Made by a program: the position numbers and the translations under genes. Positions 9,301 through 18,889 of a DNA stretch of 64,000 bases are shown here, in pieces (position 1 is the first letter of the stretch; every line of letters starts with the position of its first letter). The notes beneath the pieces are model-generated. The model saw only the letters and a list, made by a program, of their open reading frames with translations, had not been told where the DNA came from and searched no databases. Source of the stretch: Micromonospora nigra (lineage in GTDB: Bacteria > Actinomycetota > Actinomycetes > Mycobacteriales > Micromonosporaceae); the NCBI RefSeq assembly GCF_900091585.1, contig NZ_FMHT01000003.1, positions 558,001-622,000 on the forward strand, in the 5' to 3' direction.

Positions 9301-12300
9301 GGGCCGGATTGAGCCGCTCGACCAGCAGCTCGAAGGGGACGTCGTCGTTGGCGTACGCGGCCCGGTCCCAGTCCCGGACCCGGCACAGGAGCTGGCGGAA
9401 CGTCGGGTCACCGGAGACGTCGGTGCGCAGCACCAGAGTGTTGACCAGGAAGCCGACCAGGTCGTCCAGGGCCGGGTCGGTGCGCCCCGCGACCGGGCAG
9501 CCGATCGGGATGTCGGTGCCGGCCCCGCAGCGGTGCAGCAGGCCCGCCAGCGCCGCCTGCAACACCATGTAGAGCGTGCTGCGGGTCTCCCGGGCCAGGT
9601 CGCCGGCCGCCCGGCACAGCTCGGCGTCGATCTCGACGGGCACCACGTCGCCACGGCGGCTGGGCTGCTGCGGGCGGGGCCGGTCGGTGGGCAGCGCCAA
9701 CTCCTCCGGCAGGTCCCGCAGCGCCGCACGCCAGAAGGCCAGCTGGTGGGCGGTCCGGCTGTCGGGGTCCGTGGCGCTGCCGAGCAGGTGCCGCTGCCAG
9801 AGCGTGTAGTCCGCGTACTGCACCGGCAGCGGCGCGGCCGTCGGCGGCGTGCCGCCGACCCGGGCCGCGTACGCGTCGGCCAGGTCCCGCAGCAGGCAGG
9901 GCACCGACCAGCCGTCGGCGGCGATGTGGTGCACCAGCAGCAACAACACCTGGTCGTGCGGGCCGGCGTCGAACAGGGTCGCCGCGACCGGCGGCTCGGC
10001 CGCCAGGTCGAACACCCGGTGGGCGGCGTGGTCGACCGCCGCGCGCAGCCCGGCGGGGTCCACCCGCACGACCTGAAGGCGGACCGACGCCGCCGACGGG
10101 TCGAGCACCAGTTGGCTCGGCTCCTCCCCCACCAGGCGGTACACGGTGCGCAGGATCTCGTGGCGGGCCAGCAGGTCGCTGAGCGCCGCGTCGAGGGCCG
10201 CCGGGACGGGCGGCCCGGAGAACCGCAGCGCGACCGGCAGGTTGTAGGTGGCGCTGCCGCCTTCGATCCGGTCGAGGATCCACAGCCGGCGTTGCGCGAA
10301 GGACATCGGCAGCACGTCGGGCCGGTCCGCCACCCGCAGGGCGGGACGCGCGGGCGCGTTGACGGGCTGCCGGCGGGCGAGCGCTGCCGGCGTGGGCGCG
10401 TCGAAGACGTCGCCGACGGTCAGCTCGACGCCGTGCTGGCGCAGCCCGGCCAGCAGGCGGATCACCAGCAGGGAGTGTCCGCCGTGGTCGAAGAAGTCGT
10501 CGTCGACGCCGACCCGGTCGAGGCCCAGCGCCTCGGCGAAGAGGTCGCAGATCAGCGCCTCGTGGGGGGATCGGGGTGCATGGCCGGTGGTGACGGCGGC
10601 GGCCGGCGCCGGCAGGGCGTGGCGGTCCACCTTGCCGCTGGGGGTCAGCGGCATCCGGTCCAGCACCAGGACCGCGCCGGGCACCATGTACGTGGGCAGA
10701 CGCAGGCCGAGCCGCCGGCGGATCACGTCCGGGTCGGGCTGCCGGCCACCCGCCGGCACGACGTAGCCGACCAGGTGGGCCGCCCCGGTGCCGTCGGTGC
10801 GCGCGAGCACCACGACTTCGTCGACGTCCGGGTCCTCGCCGAGCAGCGCCTCGATCTCACCGAGTTCGATCCGCAGGCCCCGGATCTTCACCTGGTTGTC
10901 GGCGCGGCCGAGGTATTCGAGCTGCCCGTCGGGCAGCTGACGGGCGAGGTCGCCGGTGCGGTACATGCGGGCGGCGGGGGTGTCGGCGAAGGGGTCGGGG
11001 AGGAAACGTCGGGCGGTCAGGGCGGGTCGGTTGTGGTAGCCCCGGCCGAGACCGGTGCCGGCGAGGTAGAGCTCGCCTCGGATGCCGGTGGGGGTGGGGT
11101 TGCCGTGGCGGTCCAGGACGTAGGCGCGGGTGCCGGGCAGGGGCCGCCCGATGGGTGGGCGGGGATCGCCGGGGTCGATCCGGGCGGCGGTGGAGTAGGT
11201 GGTGTCCTCCGAGGGACCGTAGAGGTTGTGCACGTCGCGCACGTGGGGGTGGGCGTAGACCTGGGCGACGAGGTCGGCGGGCAGGGGCTCCCCGGCGAGG
11301 TTGACCGTGCGTACGGTGTCGGGCAGCGGGTTGGTGCGCAGCAGTTCCCGCAGCAGGCTGGGCACGGTGTTGACCAGCGTCACCGGGGGCCCGGCGACGG
11401 CCGGCAGGTCGAACAGGGTGTCGACCAGCACGACGGTGCCACCGCTGCTGAGCGGGGCGAACAGCTCGAACACCGACAGGTCGAAGCAGATCGAGGTCGA
11501 GGCCAGCACCCCGGCGAACTCCTCGGCCCGGTACCGGTCGGTGGCCCAGTCGACCAGGGCGACGGCGCTGCGGTGCTCGACCGCGACGCCCTTCGGCAGT
11601 CCCGTAGACCCGGACGTGTAGAGGACGTACGCCAGCGCGCCCGGCGCGACGGGCAGGTCGAGGGGGGTGCAAGGTCGGGCGTCGAGGTCGGTGGCGGGTT
11701 CGTCGAGGTGGACGAGGGTGCCCGGATAGTCGGCGAACCGGTCCCGCTGGCCGGTCTCGGTGATCACGATGGGCGCGGCGGAGTCGGTCAGCATCAGCCG
11801 CAGCCGGTCGGCGGGGTACGCGGGGTCGAGGGGCAGGTAGGCGCCGCCGGCCTTGAGGACGGCCAGCACCGCCACCGGCAGGGCCGGGCCCCGGGTCAGA
11901 CAGATCCCGACCGGCGCCTGCGCCGCCAGGCCCAGCGCCCGCAGGTGGTGGGCGAGCCGGTTCGCGGCCTGGTCCAGTTCCCGGTACGTCGTCGCCGTCG
12001 CGCGGTGCACCAGCGCGGTGCCCTCCGGGGTCCGGGCCGCCTGCCGCTCCACGAGCTGGTGCAGACCGGCGACCGGGCTGGGGGGAAGCGCGGGGGTGCC
12101 GGTCAGCAGCCGGGCCCGCTCCTCGTCGTCGAGCAGCGGAAGCATGCTCGCGGAGGTCTTCGGTTCCGCGGCCACGGCGGTGAGGATCCTGGTCAGATGC
12201 CGCAGCATCCGCCCGGCGGTGTCCGGCGTGAACAGGTCGGTGGCGTAGCCGAGCGCGGCGAGGATCCGACCGTCGGGCTGCTCCACCATGCTGAGACTGA

Positions 12301-13525
12301 GATCGAACTTCGCCGTGGTGTCGGTGACGTCGACGGGGTGGACGGGTACGCCCCCGAAGTCGGGGGTGCCGCTGGTGGGTTCGTAGGCGAAGAAGGCCTG
12401 GAACAGCGGGTTGCGGCTGAGGTCCCGGTCCGGGCGTAGCCGTTCCACCACCAGGTCGAACGGCACCTCCTGGTGCGAGTAGGCCGCCACGCAGGTCCGC
12501 CGCAGCCGCTCCAGCAACTCCACGAACGACGGATCACCGTGCAGGTCGGCCCGCAGGACGATGGTGTTGACGAACAACCCGATCAGGTCCTGGCTCTGCG
12601 GATGACCACGACCCGACACGGGTGTGCCGACGACGATGTCGTCCTGTCCGCTGTACACCCCCAGCAGCATCGCGTAGACCGCGAGGAACACCATGAACGG
12701 CGTCGCCCCGTGGGCCCGGGCGAGCTCCCGCAGCCTGTCCGCCGTCTCCGCCGGGACGAACTGCTCCGCGATGTCGCCCCGGTGGCTCTGCCGGGCCGGC
12801 CGGGGGCGGTCGGTGGGCAGGTCCAGCAGTTCCGGGGCGCCGGCCAGCTGTTCCTGCCAGAAGGCCAGTTCCGCCTCCAGGCGGTCACCGCGCAGGGTGT
12901 CGCGCTGCCAGGCGGCGTGGTCGACGTACTGGATGGGCAGTTCCGCCGGCCGCACCGGCGCACCACCGGTGGCCTCCCGGTAGAAGTCGGACAGCTCCGT
13001 GAAGAGCACTCCCAACGACCAGCCGTCGGAGACGATGTGGTGCATGTTGAGCACCACCGCGTGATCATCTTCCGCCAGCACCGCCACCGCACACCGCAGC
13101 AACTGACCACCGAGATCGAACGGCCGGGCGATCTGCTCCCGTACCCACCCCGTCACCGCCGCGTCCCGGTCCGCCGAAGCCGACAACCGGGTGATCTCGA
13201 CCCGGGGCAGCTCGCCCGACACGAGCTGTACCGGCTCCCCGCCCACGTCCACGAACCGCGCCCGCAACGCCGCGTGCCGCCGGCAGACCCGGTCCACCGC
13301 CACCTGCAACGCCGCCACGTCCAACCGACCCGCGACCCGGAACGCCGCCGGCAGGCTGTAGGCGACCCCCACCGCAGCCAACTGCTCCAGGAACCACAAC
13401 CGCCGCTGCGCGTACGACAAGCCGACCTGTCGCGCCGCCACCGCGTCCGCGCCCACCCGGGCCAGGAACACGTTCCGCTGCGCGGCCGACAACCGCGCGA
13501 ACCGCTCGAACATCCCGTCTGCCAC
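6365..13525 (-). CDS. NRPS, two modules with terminal thioesterase (C-A-PCP-C-A-PCP-TE)
   Basis: 2,386 aa. Approximate order: C1 25-465 (HHIVSDGWS), A1 490-970, PCP1 985-1050 (GGHSL), C2 1070-1510 (HHIAADGWS), A2 1540-2020, PCP2 2035-2100 (GGHSL), TE 2140-2378 (GFSFGA serine motif, late TDHW histidine). A1 specificity residues read D-L-F-N-N-A-L-T-Y, which I recall as an alanine code. A2 reads D-L-H-D-W-G-L-F-V, which I cannot assign. The A1 lysine motif is PSGK rather than NGK, but the Lys is kept. I place the start at the GTG at 13525 because GGGAAG lies six bases upstream. A TTG at 13543 and an ATG at 13513 are alternatives. This is the chain-terminating protein of the left locus, and TE would hydrolyse or cyclise the product. 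Confidence 0.95.
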   Translation of the reverse strand: MADGMFERFARLSAAQRNVFLARVGADAVAARQVGLSYAQRRLWFLEQLAAVGVAYSLPAAFRVAGRLDVAALQVAVDRVCRRHAALRARFVDVGGEPVQLVSGELPRVEITRLSASADRDAAVTGWVREQIARPFDLGGQLLRCAVAVLAEDDHAVVLNMHHIVSDGWSLGVLFTELSDFYREATGGAPVRPAELPIQYVDHAAWQRDTLRGDRLEAELAFWQEQLAGAPELLDLPTDRPRPARQSHRGDIAEQFVPAETADRLRELARAHGATPFMVFLAVYAMLLGVYSGQDDIVVGTPVSGRGHPQSQDLIGLFVNTIVLRADLHGDPSFVELLERLRRTCVAAYSHQEVPFDLVVERLRPDRDLSRNPLFQAFFAYEPTSGTPDFGGVPVHPVDVTDTTAKFDLSLSMVEQPDGRILAALGYATDLFTPDTAGRMLRHLTRILTAVAAEPKTSASMLPLLDDEERARLLTGTPALPPSPVAGLHQLVERQAARTPEGTALVHRATATTYRELDQAANRLAHHLRALGLAAQAPVGICLTRGPALPVAVLAVLKAGGAYLPLDPAYPADRLRLMLTDSAAPIVITETGQRDRFADYPGTLVHLDEPATDLDARPCTPLDLPVAPGALAYVLYTSGSTGLPKGVAVEHRSAVALVDWATDRYRAEEFAGVLASTSICFDLSVFELFAPLSSGGTVVLVDTLFDLPAVAGPPVTLVNTVPSLLRELLRTNPLPDTVRTVNLAGEPLPADLVAQVYAHPHVRDVHNLYGPSEDTTYSTAARIDPGDPRPPIGRPLPGTRAYVLDRHGNPTPTGIRGELYLAGTGLGRGYHNRPALTARRFLPDPFADTPAARMYRTGDLARQLPDGQLEYLGRADNQVKIRGLRIELGEIEALLGEDPDVDEVVVLARTDGTGAAHLVGYVVPAGGRQPDPDVIRRRLGLRLPTYMVPGAVLVLDRMPLTPSGKVDRHALPAPAAAVTTGHAPRSPHEALICDLFAEALGLDRVGVDDDFFDHGGHSLLVIRLLAGLRQHGVELTVGDVFDAPTPAALARRQPVNAPARPALRVADRPDVLPMSFAQRRLWILDRIEGGSATYNLPVALRFSGPPVPAALDAALSDLLARHEILRTVYRLVGEEPSQLVLDPSAASVRLQVVRVDPAGLRAAVDHAAHRVFDLAAEPPVAATLFDAGPHDQVLLLLVHHIAADGWSVPCLLRDLADAYAARVGGTPPTAAPLPVQYADYTLWQRHLLGSATDPDSRTAHQLAFWRAALRDLPEELALPTDRPRPQQPSRRGDVVPVEIDAELCRAAGDLARETRSTLYMVLQAALAGLLHRCGAGTDIPIGCPVAGRTDPALDDLVGFLVNTLVLRTDVSGDPTFRQLLCRVRDWDRAAYANDDVPFELLVERLNPARAAARQPLFQVLLGLLYGAEDRLRFADLSAEPMAVSTATARLDLSFNLTVDPGRDGGPQRIDGVVEYSTELFDRATVEALVARLVRLLRAATDAPDVPVSHLDILGPTERHRILVDWAGPERATPADHDTIQQRLAAQVDRAPDAIAVRAADATLSYAELDRRANRLAHRLRRAGVGVETTVAVLHERSPQVLVTSLAVLKAGGAYVPLHTGQPVSRMRTVVAGSGAALVLVDAASRSFGLRCDVPVLVVDDDTPGAPGDDLPPAVPQHPDSLAYVMYTSGSTGAPKGVAVSHRNVLDLVADPCWRCGPGDGMLMHSPYAFDLSVHETWVPLLNGATVVVAPAGPLDVEALHRALADPAVTAADLSAGLFALLADERPDAFAGLREIWTGGDVASTTAVRAVREHAPRATVTNLYGPTEATFVVTHHVLPPGEPVPATVPIGRPLDDTRVYVLDRRLGPVPVGVTGEVYLAGAGLARGYLGQPAQTAQRFVPDPFRPGERMYRTGDLGRWRPDGVLEFAGRADDQTKIRGFRIEPGEIEAALGRHPSVLRTAVVAGRYRGERSLLGYVVPRPGAALDPQELRRFLADRVPSYMVPAAIVPLDELPLNPNGKLDRKALPVPRDRPAAGRQPLPAEQEALRRIFAELLGLPDVGVDEDFFDLGGHSLLAIRLVNRVADVLGVRLDLGAVFNGATVSGLATRIARDAPVDGSPRRIARDAPVAVLDPVLALHAAGTGAALFCLPPVTGLGWGYAGLVRHVGGARPVYALQAPALSGDGLPRSVEALAEQHLAQVRQRQPHGPYHLVGFSFGALVAHQMACRLQAAGEQVGLLVAIDGYPPPAGAGGGTGPDEAGGDQQAGDTGPDEAGGGAELVDLLRRTTRQFDGVDARDAAVIETLVDRHRRLMRTYAPPRFAGDLLLFRATAPVTGPEVAAWRPHVTGAIEVREVATDHWRLLEPSALATIGPMIARALAGAGESNEE

Positions 13526-13638
13526 GTGTGTCTTCCCGCCCAATCAGTCGCCGGCCACGTTCGGACATCCGCCGGTCGCCCGGCACGACCCGCGCGGCGG
13601 TTCGCCCCCGCCGGCTGGTGGGAGCCGCGTGGAGCCCG

Positions 13639-16600
13639 TCAGTCGTTCGCGTCCGACGGGTCGCCGAACAGGTCGTCGAAGATCCGGTCGATCCGCTCGG
13701 CGCCGTCGTCCGCCGCCACCGGCTCGTCCGCCGTCACCTGTCCACGGCGTACGCAATCCGCGAGCCCGGCGACCGTGGGATCGGTCAGGAACCCGGCCAA
13801 CGGAACGTCCACCCCGGTTCGGCGACGCACCGCCCACACCAGCCGCGTCGCCAACAACGAATGACCACCCAACTCGAAGAAGTCGTCCCACACACCCACC
13901 CGGTCGACGCCCAGCACCGACCGGAAGTCCCCCGCCACACCCCGCTCCACGTCGTCCCGCGCCGCGACGAACACCGCGTCGCTGTCCCGCACCCCGAACT
14001 CCGGCGCCGGCAGCCGCCGCACATCGACCTTGCCGTTCACCGTCAACGGGAACTGCTCCACCGCCACGATCACCGACGGCACCATGTACTCCGGCAGCGA
14101 CGACCGCAGCCGCTCCCGCAGCCCGCCCACGTCCGCGCCGTCGGCCTGCACGTACGCCACCAACCGCCGATCCCCGGGCGCCACCTCCACCGCCCGCGCC
14201 ACCACCGCCCGCACCCCGGCACACGCCGCCAGCGCCACCTCCACCTCACCCAACTCCACCCGGAAGCCCCGGATCTTCACCTGGTTGTCGGCGCGGCCGA
14301 GGAACTCGAGGTGCCCGTCGGGCAGGTAGCGGGCCAGGTCACCGGTGCGGTACATGCGTGCACCGGGGGTCTCGGCGAACGGGTCGGCGGGGAACCGCTC
14401 GGCGGTCAGCGCGGGGCGCTCGAGGTAGCCGTCGGCCAGCCCGGCCCCGCCGATGTGCACCTCCCCGCGTACCCCCTCCGGGGCCAACTGCCCCTGGTCG
14501 TCGAGGAGGTAGATCCGGGTGTTGGCGATCGGCCGCCCGATCGGCACCCAGCTCGGCCACTCGGCCGGCGCTCCCGACAACGCGTGGACCGTCGCGACGT
14601 GGGTCTCCGACGGCCCGTACTCGTTGAACAGGCCGCAGCTGGGCAGCGCGGTGAACAGCCGGATCAGGTCGTCGTTGACGAGCAGCTGCTCCGAACCGGC
14701 GATCACCGTGTCCAGCGCCCGGGGCAGCGGCGCGTCCGCGCCGAAGCCCTCGGCGACCTGGAGCAACGCCGGAGCGGGGATGAACATCCGGTTGACCCGC
14801 CGGGCGGCCACCAGCTCCAGCAGCCCGGGAAGGTTCTGCCGCTCCTCCTCGGTGATGAGCACCAGGGTCCCGCCGTCGACGAGCGTCGAGAAGATCTCCT
14901 GGAAGGAGACGTCGAAGCTCAGCGACGCGAACTGGAGGGTGCGGTAGCCGACGGGCCGGCGCGGATAGTGGGCCAGTTGCCAGGCCACCAGGTTCGCCAC
15001 CGCCCGGTGCGGCATGCAGATGCCCTTGGGTCGGCCGGTCGACCCGGAGGTGTAGGTGACGTAGGCGACCGCGTCGGGTCGCAGCTCGCCCGACGCGGGC
15101 GGGGGCACGTCGACGGCCGGCGGCAGCGCGTCCACGTCGATCAGCGGCACATCGACCGACGGCAGCCGGCCGGCCATCGTGGCGTCGGTCAGGATGACCG
15201 GGGCGTCGATGTCGTCGAGGATCAGCCGGATCCGCTCGGCCGGGTGCTTCGGGTCCAACGGGACGTACGCCGCACCGGCCTTCAGGGCGCCCAGCACGGC
15301 GGCCAGCATCTCGAACGACCGCCGCACCGCGACGCCGACGAAGCTGCCGGCGCCGACGCCGCGACGGCGCAGCTCCGCGGCCACCGCGTCGGCCCGCCGG
15401 TCGAGTTCGGCGTACGTGAGCTGCCGGGCGCCGGCCACCGCCGCCACCGCGTCGGGCGTGCGGCGCACCTGCCGCTCGACCCAGCGGTGCAGCAGCGGCT
15501 CCGGCACCCGCACCGGCGTCGTCCGGTTGTGGTCGACCAGCAGCCGCCGCCGCTCGTCCGCCGAGATCGTCGGGACCTCGGTGAGTCGCAGGCGCGGATC
15601 CGCCGCCACGGCGCCGAGCAGCCGGACCAGGGCGTCGGCCAGCCGCCGCACGGTGACCCGGTCGAACAAGGCGGTGCTGTAGTCGATGACGCCCGTCAGC
15701 CCGTCGGGCGTGCCGGACGGCGTCTGCCGGGGCGCGAACTCGATCACCAGGTCGACGATGGACACCCCCGCCCCGGTCTGGCCGAGCCGCACGTCGAGGC
15801 CGGGCATCCGGACGGGGTCACCGGCCGGTTCGAGCAGGTTCAGCAACACCTGGAAAAGCGGGTTCCGGGTGACCGTACGGGTCGGGTTCAGCGTCTCCAC
15901 CAGGCACTCGAACGGGATGTCCTGGTTGGCGTACGCACCGAGGTTCTTCGCCCGCACGCGCTCCAGCAGCTCCACGAACCTCGGGTCGCCGGTGGTGTCG
16001 GTGCGCAGCACCAGGGTGTTCACGAAGAACCCGACGAGGTCGTCGAGTGCGGCGTCGCCCCGGCCCGCGACCGGCGTGCCGAAGACGATGTCGGTGCCGG
16101 CACCGAACCGGGTCAGCAGCGCGGCGACGCCGGCCTGGAGGACCATGAACAGGCTGCACCGGTGTTCCCGGGCCAGCGCCGCGAGCGCCGCGTGCGCCGA
16201 GGCGTCCAGCGCGAACTCCACGGAGTCGCCACGGAAGTCCATCTCCCCGGTGCGGGCCCGGTCGAACGGCAGCGGCAGTTCCTCGGGCAGCCCGGCCAGC
16301 TCCCGGGTCCAGTAGGCCAGCTGGCGGCCCATCGGGCTGTGCGGGTCGGACCGTCCGGCCAGCAGGTCCCGCTGCCACAGCGCGTAGTCCGCGTACTGGA
16401 CGGGCAGGTCGCGCCAGGTGGGTGCCGTCCCGTCGCGCCGGGCGGCGTACGCCTCGGACAGGTCCCGCAGCAGCGGCACCACCGATCCACCGTCGCTGGC
16501 GATGTGGTGCAGGACGACCAGCAGCGTCCACTCCTGCGGGCCGGTGGTGAAGAGGTGGGCACGCCAGGGCAGCTCGGTGGCCAGGTCGAAGCAGCGGGAC

Positions 16601-18627
16601 ACCGCCTCGGTGAGTGCCTTGTCCAGCTCCGACGCCGCGACGGCGACCGGTTCGGTGACCGCGGTGCGCGGCGGGGTCGGCAGCACCACCTGGACGGGTT
16701 CGCCCGCGTGTTCGTCGAACCGGGTGCGCAGCGACTCGTGTCGACCCACCACGTCACGCAGCGCGGCGTCCAGCGCGGCGAGGTCCAGGGGGCCGGTCAG
16801 GTGCAGCACCAGGGGGCTGTGGTAGATCGGTGCGGTGTCGCCGACGAGCCGACCGAGGAACCACAGCCGCCGCTGCGCGTAGGAGAGCGGAATCTGCTCC
16901 GGCCGGGGTCGCGCCGTCAGCGCGAGGCGTCCCCCGGCCGCCGGCTCCCCGGCCTCCTCCGCCCCGGTGTCCAGCCCGAGCAGGTCCAGCAGGCCGTTGA
17001 GGGTGCTCGCCTCGAACAGGTCGGTCAGCCAGACGTCCAGTTCCAGTTCGTCGCGCAGCCGCAGCACCAGCCGCGTTCCGGCCAGGGAGTTGCCACCGAG
17101 GGCAAAGAAGTCCCCGTCCGGGTCGACCGGCCCCGGGCCCACCGCCTCGGCCCACAACTGACGTACCCGGGCGGTGACCTCGTGCGGCTCGCGGCCCGGA
17201 GCCGGCGCCACGACCCGGGCCGGCGGTGCCGCGACGCGGTGCGGCTCCTGGTCGAGGTCGGCCCCGGCGCGTCGCTGCTGCCGGGTCGACCGGGCCGGAA
17301 GCTCCACCCGCAGGTCGGCGACCCGCCGCTGCGGGGCGGCGACGACGTCGGCGAGCAGGTCCAGGTAGCACCGGGAGACGCGCTCGATGGTGGCCCGGTC
17401 GAACAGGTCCGCCGCGTAGCGGAGGTCGACGTGCGCGCAACCCGAGCCGAGGGTCACGTCGGCGACGAGGTCGAACTCGGTGCTGACCTCCGCCGCCTCC
17501 AGGTACTCCTCCGACAGGTCGGTGACCTCCAGGCCGGCCAGCCGCATCGGCTCGCCCTCCGGCACGATCTGGAAGACGACCTGGTAGAGCGGCTGACGGC
17601 TGCGGTCCCGTGGCGGGTTGACCCGGTCCACCACCCGGTGGAACGGCGTCGAGGCGTGCGTCAGATCGGCGGCGACGTCGGCCCGTACCCGGTTCAGCAG
17701 GTCGGCCCAGGACTCGTCCGGGTCGCACCGCAGCCGCAGGACGACGCTGTCGGCGAAGAGCCCGATCAGGTCGGCCGACTCGGGCTCGTCGCGGCCGGCC
17801 ACCGGGGTGCCGACGACCACCTCGGACTGCCCGGACCACCGGGCCAGCAGCACCGTGAAGGTGGCGAGCAGGACCACGAAGGGTGTGGTGTCGTACGCCC
17901 GCGCAAGCGTGCCGACCCGGTCGGCCAGCCCGGGGTCGAGCGGGGCCCGGTGGTTGGCCCAACGGAACCGGCGGACCGCCGGCCGCTCGCCGTCCAGCGG
18001 CAGCGCCATCGTGGACAGGCCGGTCAGCCGCTGCTGCCAGTAGCGCAGGCCGGCCTGTACCTCGGGTTCGAGCTCCTGACGCTGCCACACGGCGAAGTCG
18101 GCGTACTGGGCGGCCAGGTCGGGCAGCTCCGGGCGGCGTCCGGTGGCGTACGCCGAGTACAGCTCGGAGAGGTCCCGGCGGAGCACCCCCTGCGACGTCT
18201 GGTCGAAGACCAGGTGGTGGGAGGCCAGCACCAGCAGGTGGCGTCGCGGGCCGCAGCGGATCAACTCGCCGCGCAGCAGCGGCGCGTGGGAGACGTCGAA
18301 GGGCTGCTCGTACCAGCGCAGCACGAGCGACCGTACCGCCGATTCCAGGGCGGCGGCCGGCAGCCCGGACAGGTCGGCGTAGCCCAGGCCGGTCCCGGCG
18401 GTCTCGTCGAGCACCTGCCGGGGGGTGCCGTCGACCGGTGTCAACGCGCACCGCAGCAGGTCGTGCCGGGCGAAGAGGTCGTCGACCGCGCGGTCGAACG
18501 CTGCCCGGTCCAACTCGCCGTCGAGGGCGTGGACCAGCACCGTGCAGTAGGCGGAGAGGTCCGGTACGAGCTGCTGCGACAGCCAGAGCGCCTCCTGGCT
18601 GTACGACAGCGGCGGTGCCTCTTCCAT
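13639..18627 (-). CDS. NRPS with an A-less first module (C-PCP-C-A-PCP)
   Basis: 1,662 aa. C1 ~8-440 (HHLVFDQTS), PCP1 ~482-555 (GGNSL), C2 ~580-1020 (HHIASDGGS), A ~1045-1535, PCP2 ~1549-1619 (GGHSL). No A domain lies between C1 and PCP1, so PCP1 must be loaded in trans, plausibly by one of the two free-standing A domains of the locus. The A domain residues read D-V-Q-F-V-A-E-V-A. The first six resemble proline codes (DVQF-x-A), but the last three do not match, so a proline-like or imino acid is only a weak guess. The ATG at 18627 has AAGGGG nine bases upstream. The TE-ended NRPS follows after 113 bp. Confidence 0.95.
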   Translation of the reverse strand: MEEAPPLSYSQEALWLSQQLVPDLSAYCTVLVHALDGELDRAAFDRAVDDLFARHDLLRCALTPVDGTPRQVLDETAGTGLGYADLSGLPAAALESAVRSLVLRWYEQPFDVSHAPLLRGELIRCGPRRHLLVLASHHLVFDQTSQGVLRRDLSELYSAYATGRRPELPDLAAQYADFAVWQRQELEPEVQAGLRYWQQRLTGLSTMALPLDGERPAVRRFRWANHRAPLDPGLADRVGTLARAYDTTPFVVLLATFTVLLARWSGQSEVVVGTPVAGRDEPESADLIGLFADSVVLRLRCDPDESWADLLNRVRADVAADLTHASTPFHRVVDRVNPPRDRSRQPLYQVVFQIVPEGEPMRLAGLEVTDLSEEYLEAAEVSTEFDLVADVTLGSGCAHVDLRYAADLFDRATIERVSRCYLDLLADVVAAPQRRVADLRVELPARSTRQQRRAGADLDQEPHRVAAPPARVVAPAPGREPHEVTARVRQLWAEAVGPGPVDPDGDFFALGGNSLAGTRLVLRLRDELELDVWLTDLFEASTLNGLLDLLGLDTGAEEAGEPAAGGRLALTARPRPEQIPLSYAQRRLWFLGRLVGDTAPIYHSPLVLHLTGPLDLAALDAALRDVVGRHESLRTRFDEHAGEPVQVVLPTPPRTAVTEPVAVAASELDKALTEAVSRCFDLATELPWRAHLFTTGPQEWTLLVVLHHIASDGGSVVPLLRDLSEAYAARRDGTAPTWRDLPVQYADYALWQRDLLAGRSDPHSPMGRQLAYWTRELAGLPEELPLPFDRARTGEMDFRGDSVEFALDASAHAALAALAREHRCSLFMVLQAGVAALLTRFGAGTDIVFGTPVAGRGDAALDDLVGFFVNTLVLRTDTTGDPRFVELLERVRAKNLGAYANQDIPFECLVETLNPTRTVTRNPLFQVLLNLLEPAGDPVRMPGLDVRLGQTGAGVSIVDLVIEFAPRQTPSGTPDGLTGVIDYSTALFDRVTVRRLADALVRLLGAVAADPRLRLTEVPTISADERRRLLVDHNRTTPVRVPEPLLHRWVERQVRRTPDAVAAVAGARQLTYAELDRRADAVAAELRRRGVGAGSFVGVAVRRSFEMLAAVLGALKAGAAYVPLDPKHPAERIRLILDDIDAPVILTDATMAGRLPSVDVPLIDVDALPPAVDVPPPASGELRPDAVAYVTYTSGSTGRPKGICMPHRAVANLVAWQLAHYPRRPVGYRTLQFASLSFDVSFQEIFSTLVDGGTLVLITEEERQNLPGLLELVAARRVNRMFIPAPALLQVAEGFGADAPLPRALDTVIAGSEQLLVNDDLIRLFTALPSCGLFNEYGPSETHVATVHALSGAPAEWPSWVPIGRPIANTRIYLLDDQGQLAPEGVRGEVHIGGAGLADGYLERPALTAERFPADPFAETPGARMYRTGDLARYLPDGHLEFLGRADNQVKIRGFRVELGEVEVALAACAGVRAVVARAVEVAPGDRRLVAYVQADGADVGGLRERLRSSLPEYMVPSVIVAVEQFPLTVNGKVDVRRLPAPEFGVRDSDAVFVAARDDVERGVAGDFRSVLGVDRVGVWDDFFELGGHSLLATRLVWAVRRRTGVDVPLAGFLTDPTVAGLADCVRRGQVTADEPVAADDGAERIDRIFDDLFGDPSDAND

Positions 18628-18719
18628 GGGTGGCCACCCCTTCGCGGTCCGTCCGGTGCGGCCCACCCCGCGTCGGACCTCGCGTCGGGGCCCGGCGCGG
18701 CTGGTCCCGCAAGACGGTG

Positions 18720-18751
18720 ACGCTAGGCGGGCCGGGTTAGCGGGTGGTTAT
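18720..18751 (-). promoter_or_regulatory. SARP-type promoter of the NRPS/MbtH operon
   Basis: Minus strand: ATAACC (18751-18746), five bases, CTAACC (18740-18735), nine bases, -10 TAGCGT (18725-18720). Predicted start near 18713 gives an ~86-nt leader before the ATG at 18627. It is back to back with an equivalent box for the plus-strand A-domain gene. Confidence 0.7.
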
Positions 18752-18773
18752 GCCAGCCGCCGCCTCCGGCGAC

Positions 18774-18805
18774 ATAACCGGGCGGCAACCCGGGCGTGGC
18801 AGGGT
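18774..18805 (+). promoter_or_regulatory. SARP-type promoter of the A-domain/LLM operon
   Basis: Plus strand: ATAACC (18774-18779), five bases, GCAACC (18785-18790), nine bases, -10-like CAGGGT (18800-18805). The second hexamer and the -10 are the weakest of the five sites, but the spacing is exact. Its first hexamer also forms an inverted repeat (GGTTATG/CATAACC) with the divergent box. Confidence 0.55.
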
Positions 18806-18889
18806 GCCGCGGGAGAGCGGGGCGCACCGGGCAACCGCTGCGGTGTCCGAGCGGCCGCCGCCTGTGCCGTCCCCGCGCGGAGGAGACCT

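Noticed and set aside
6455..12439. Very long open frame on the plus strand opposite the NRPS gene
   Set aside because: Shadow of high-GC minus-strand coding DNA. Its translation is Arg/Gly/Gln-rich and has no domain, while the minus strand has complete C, A, PCP and TE motifs.
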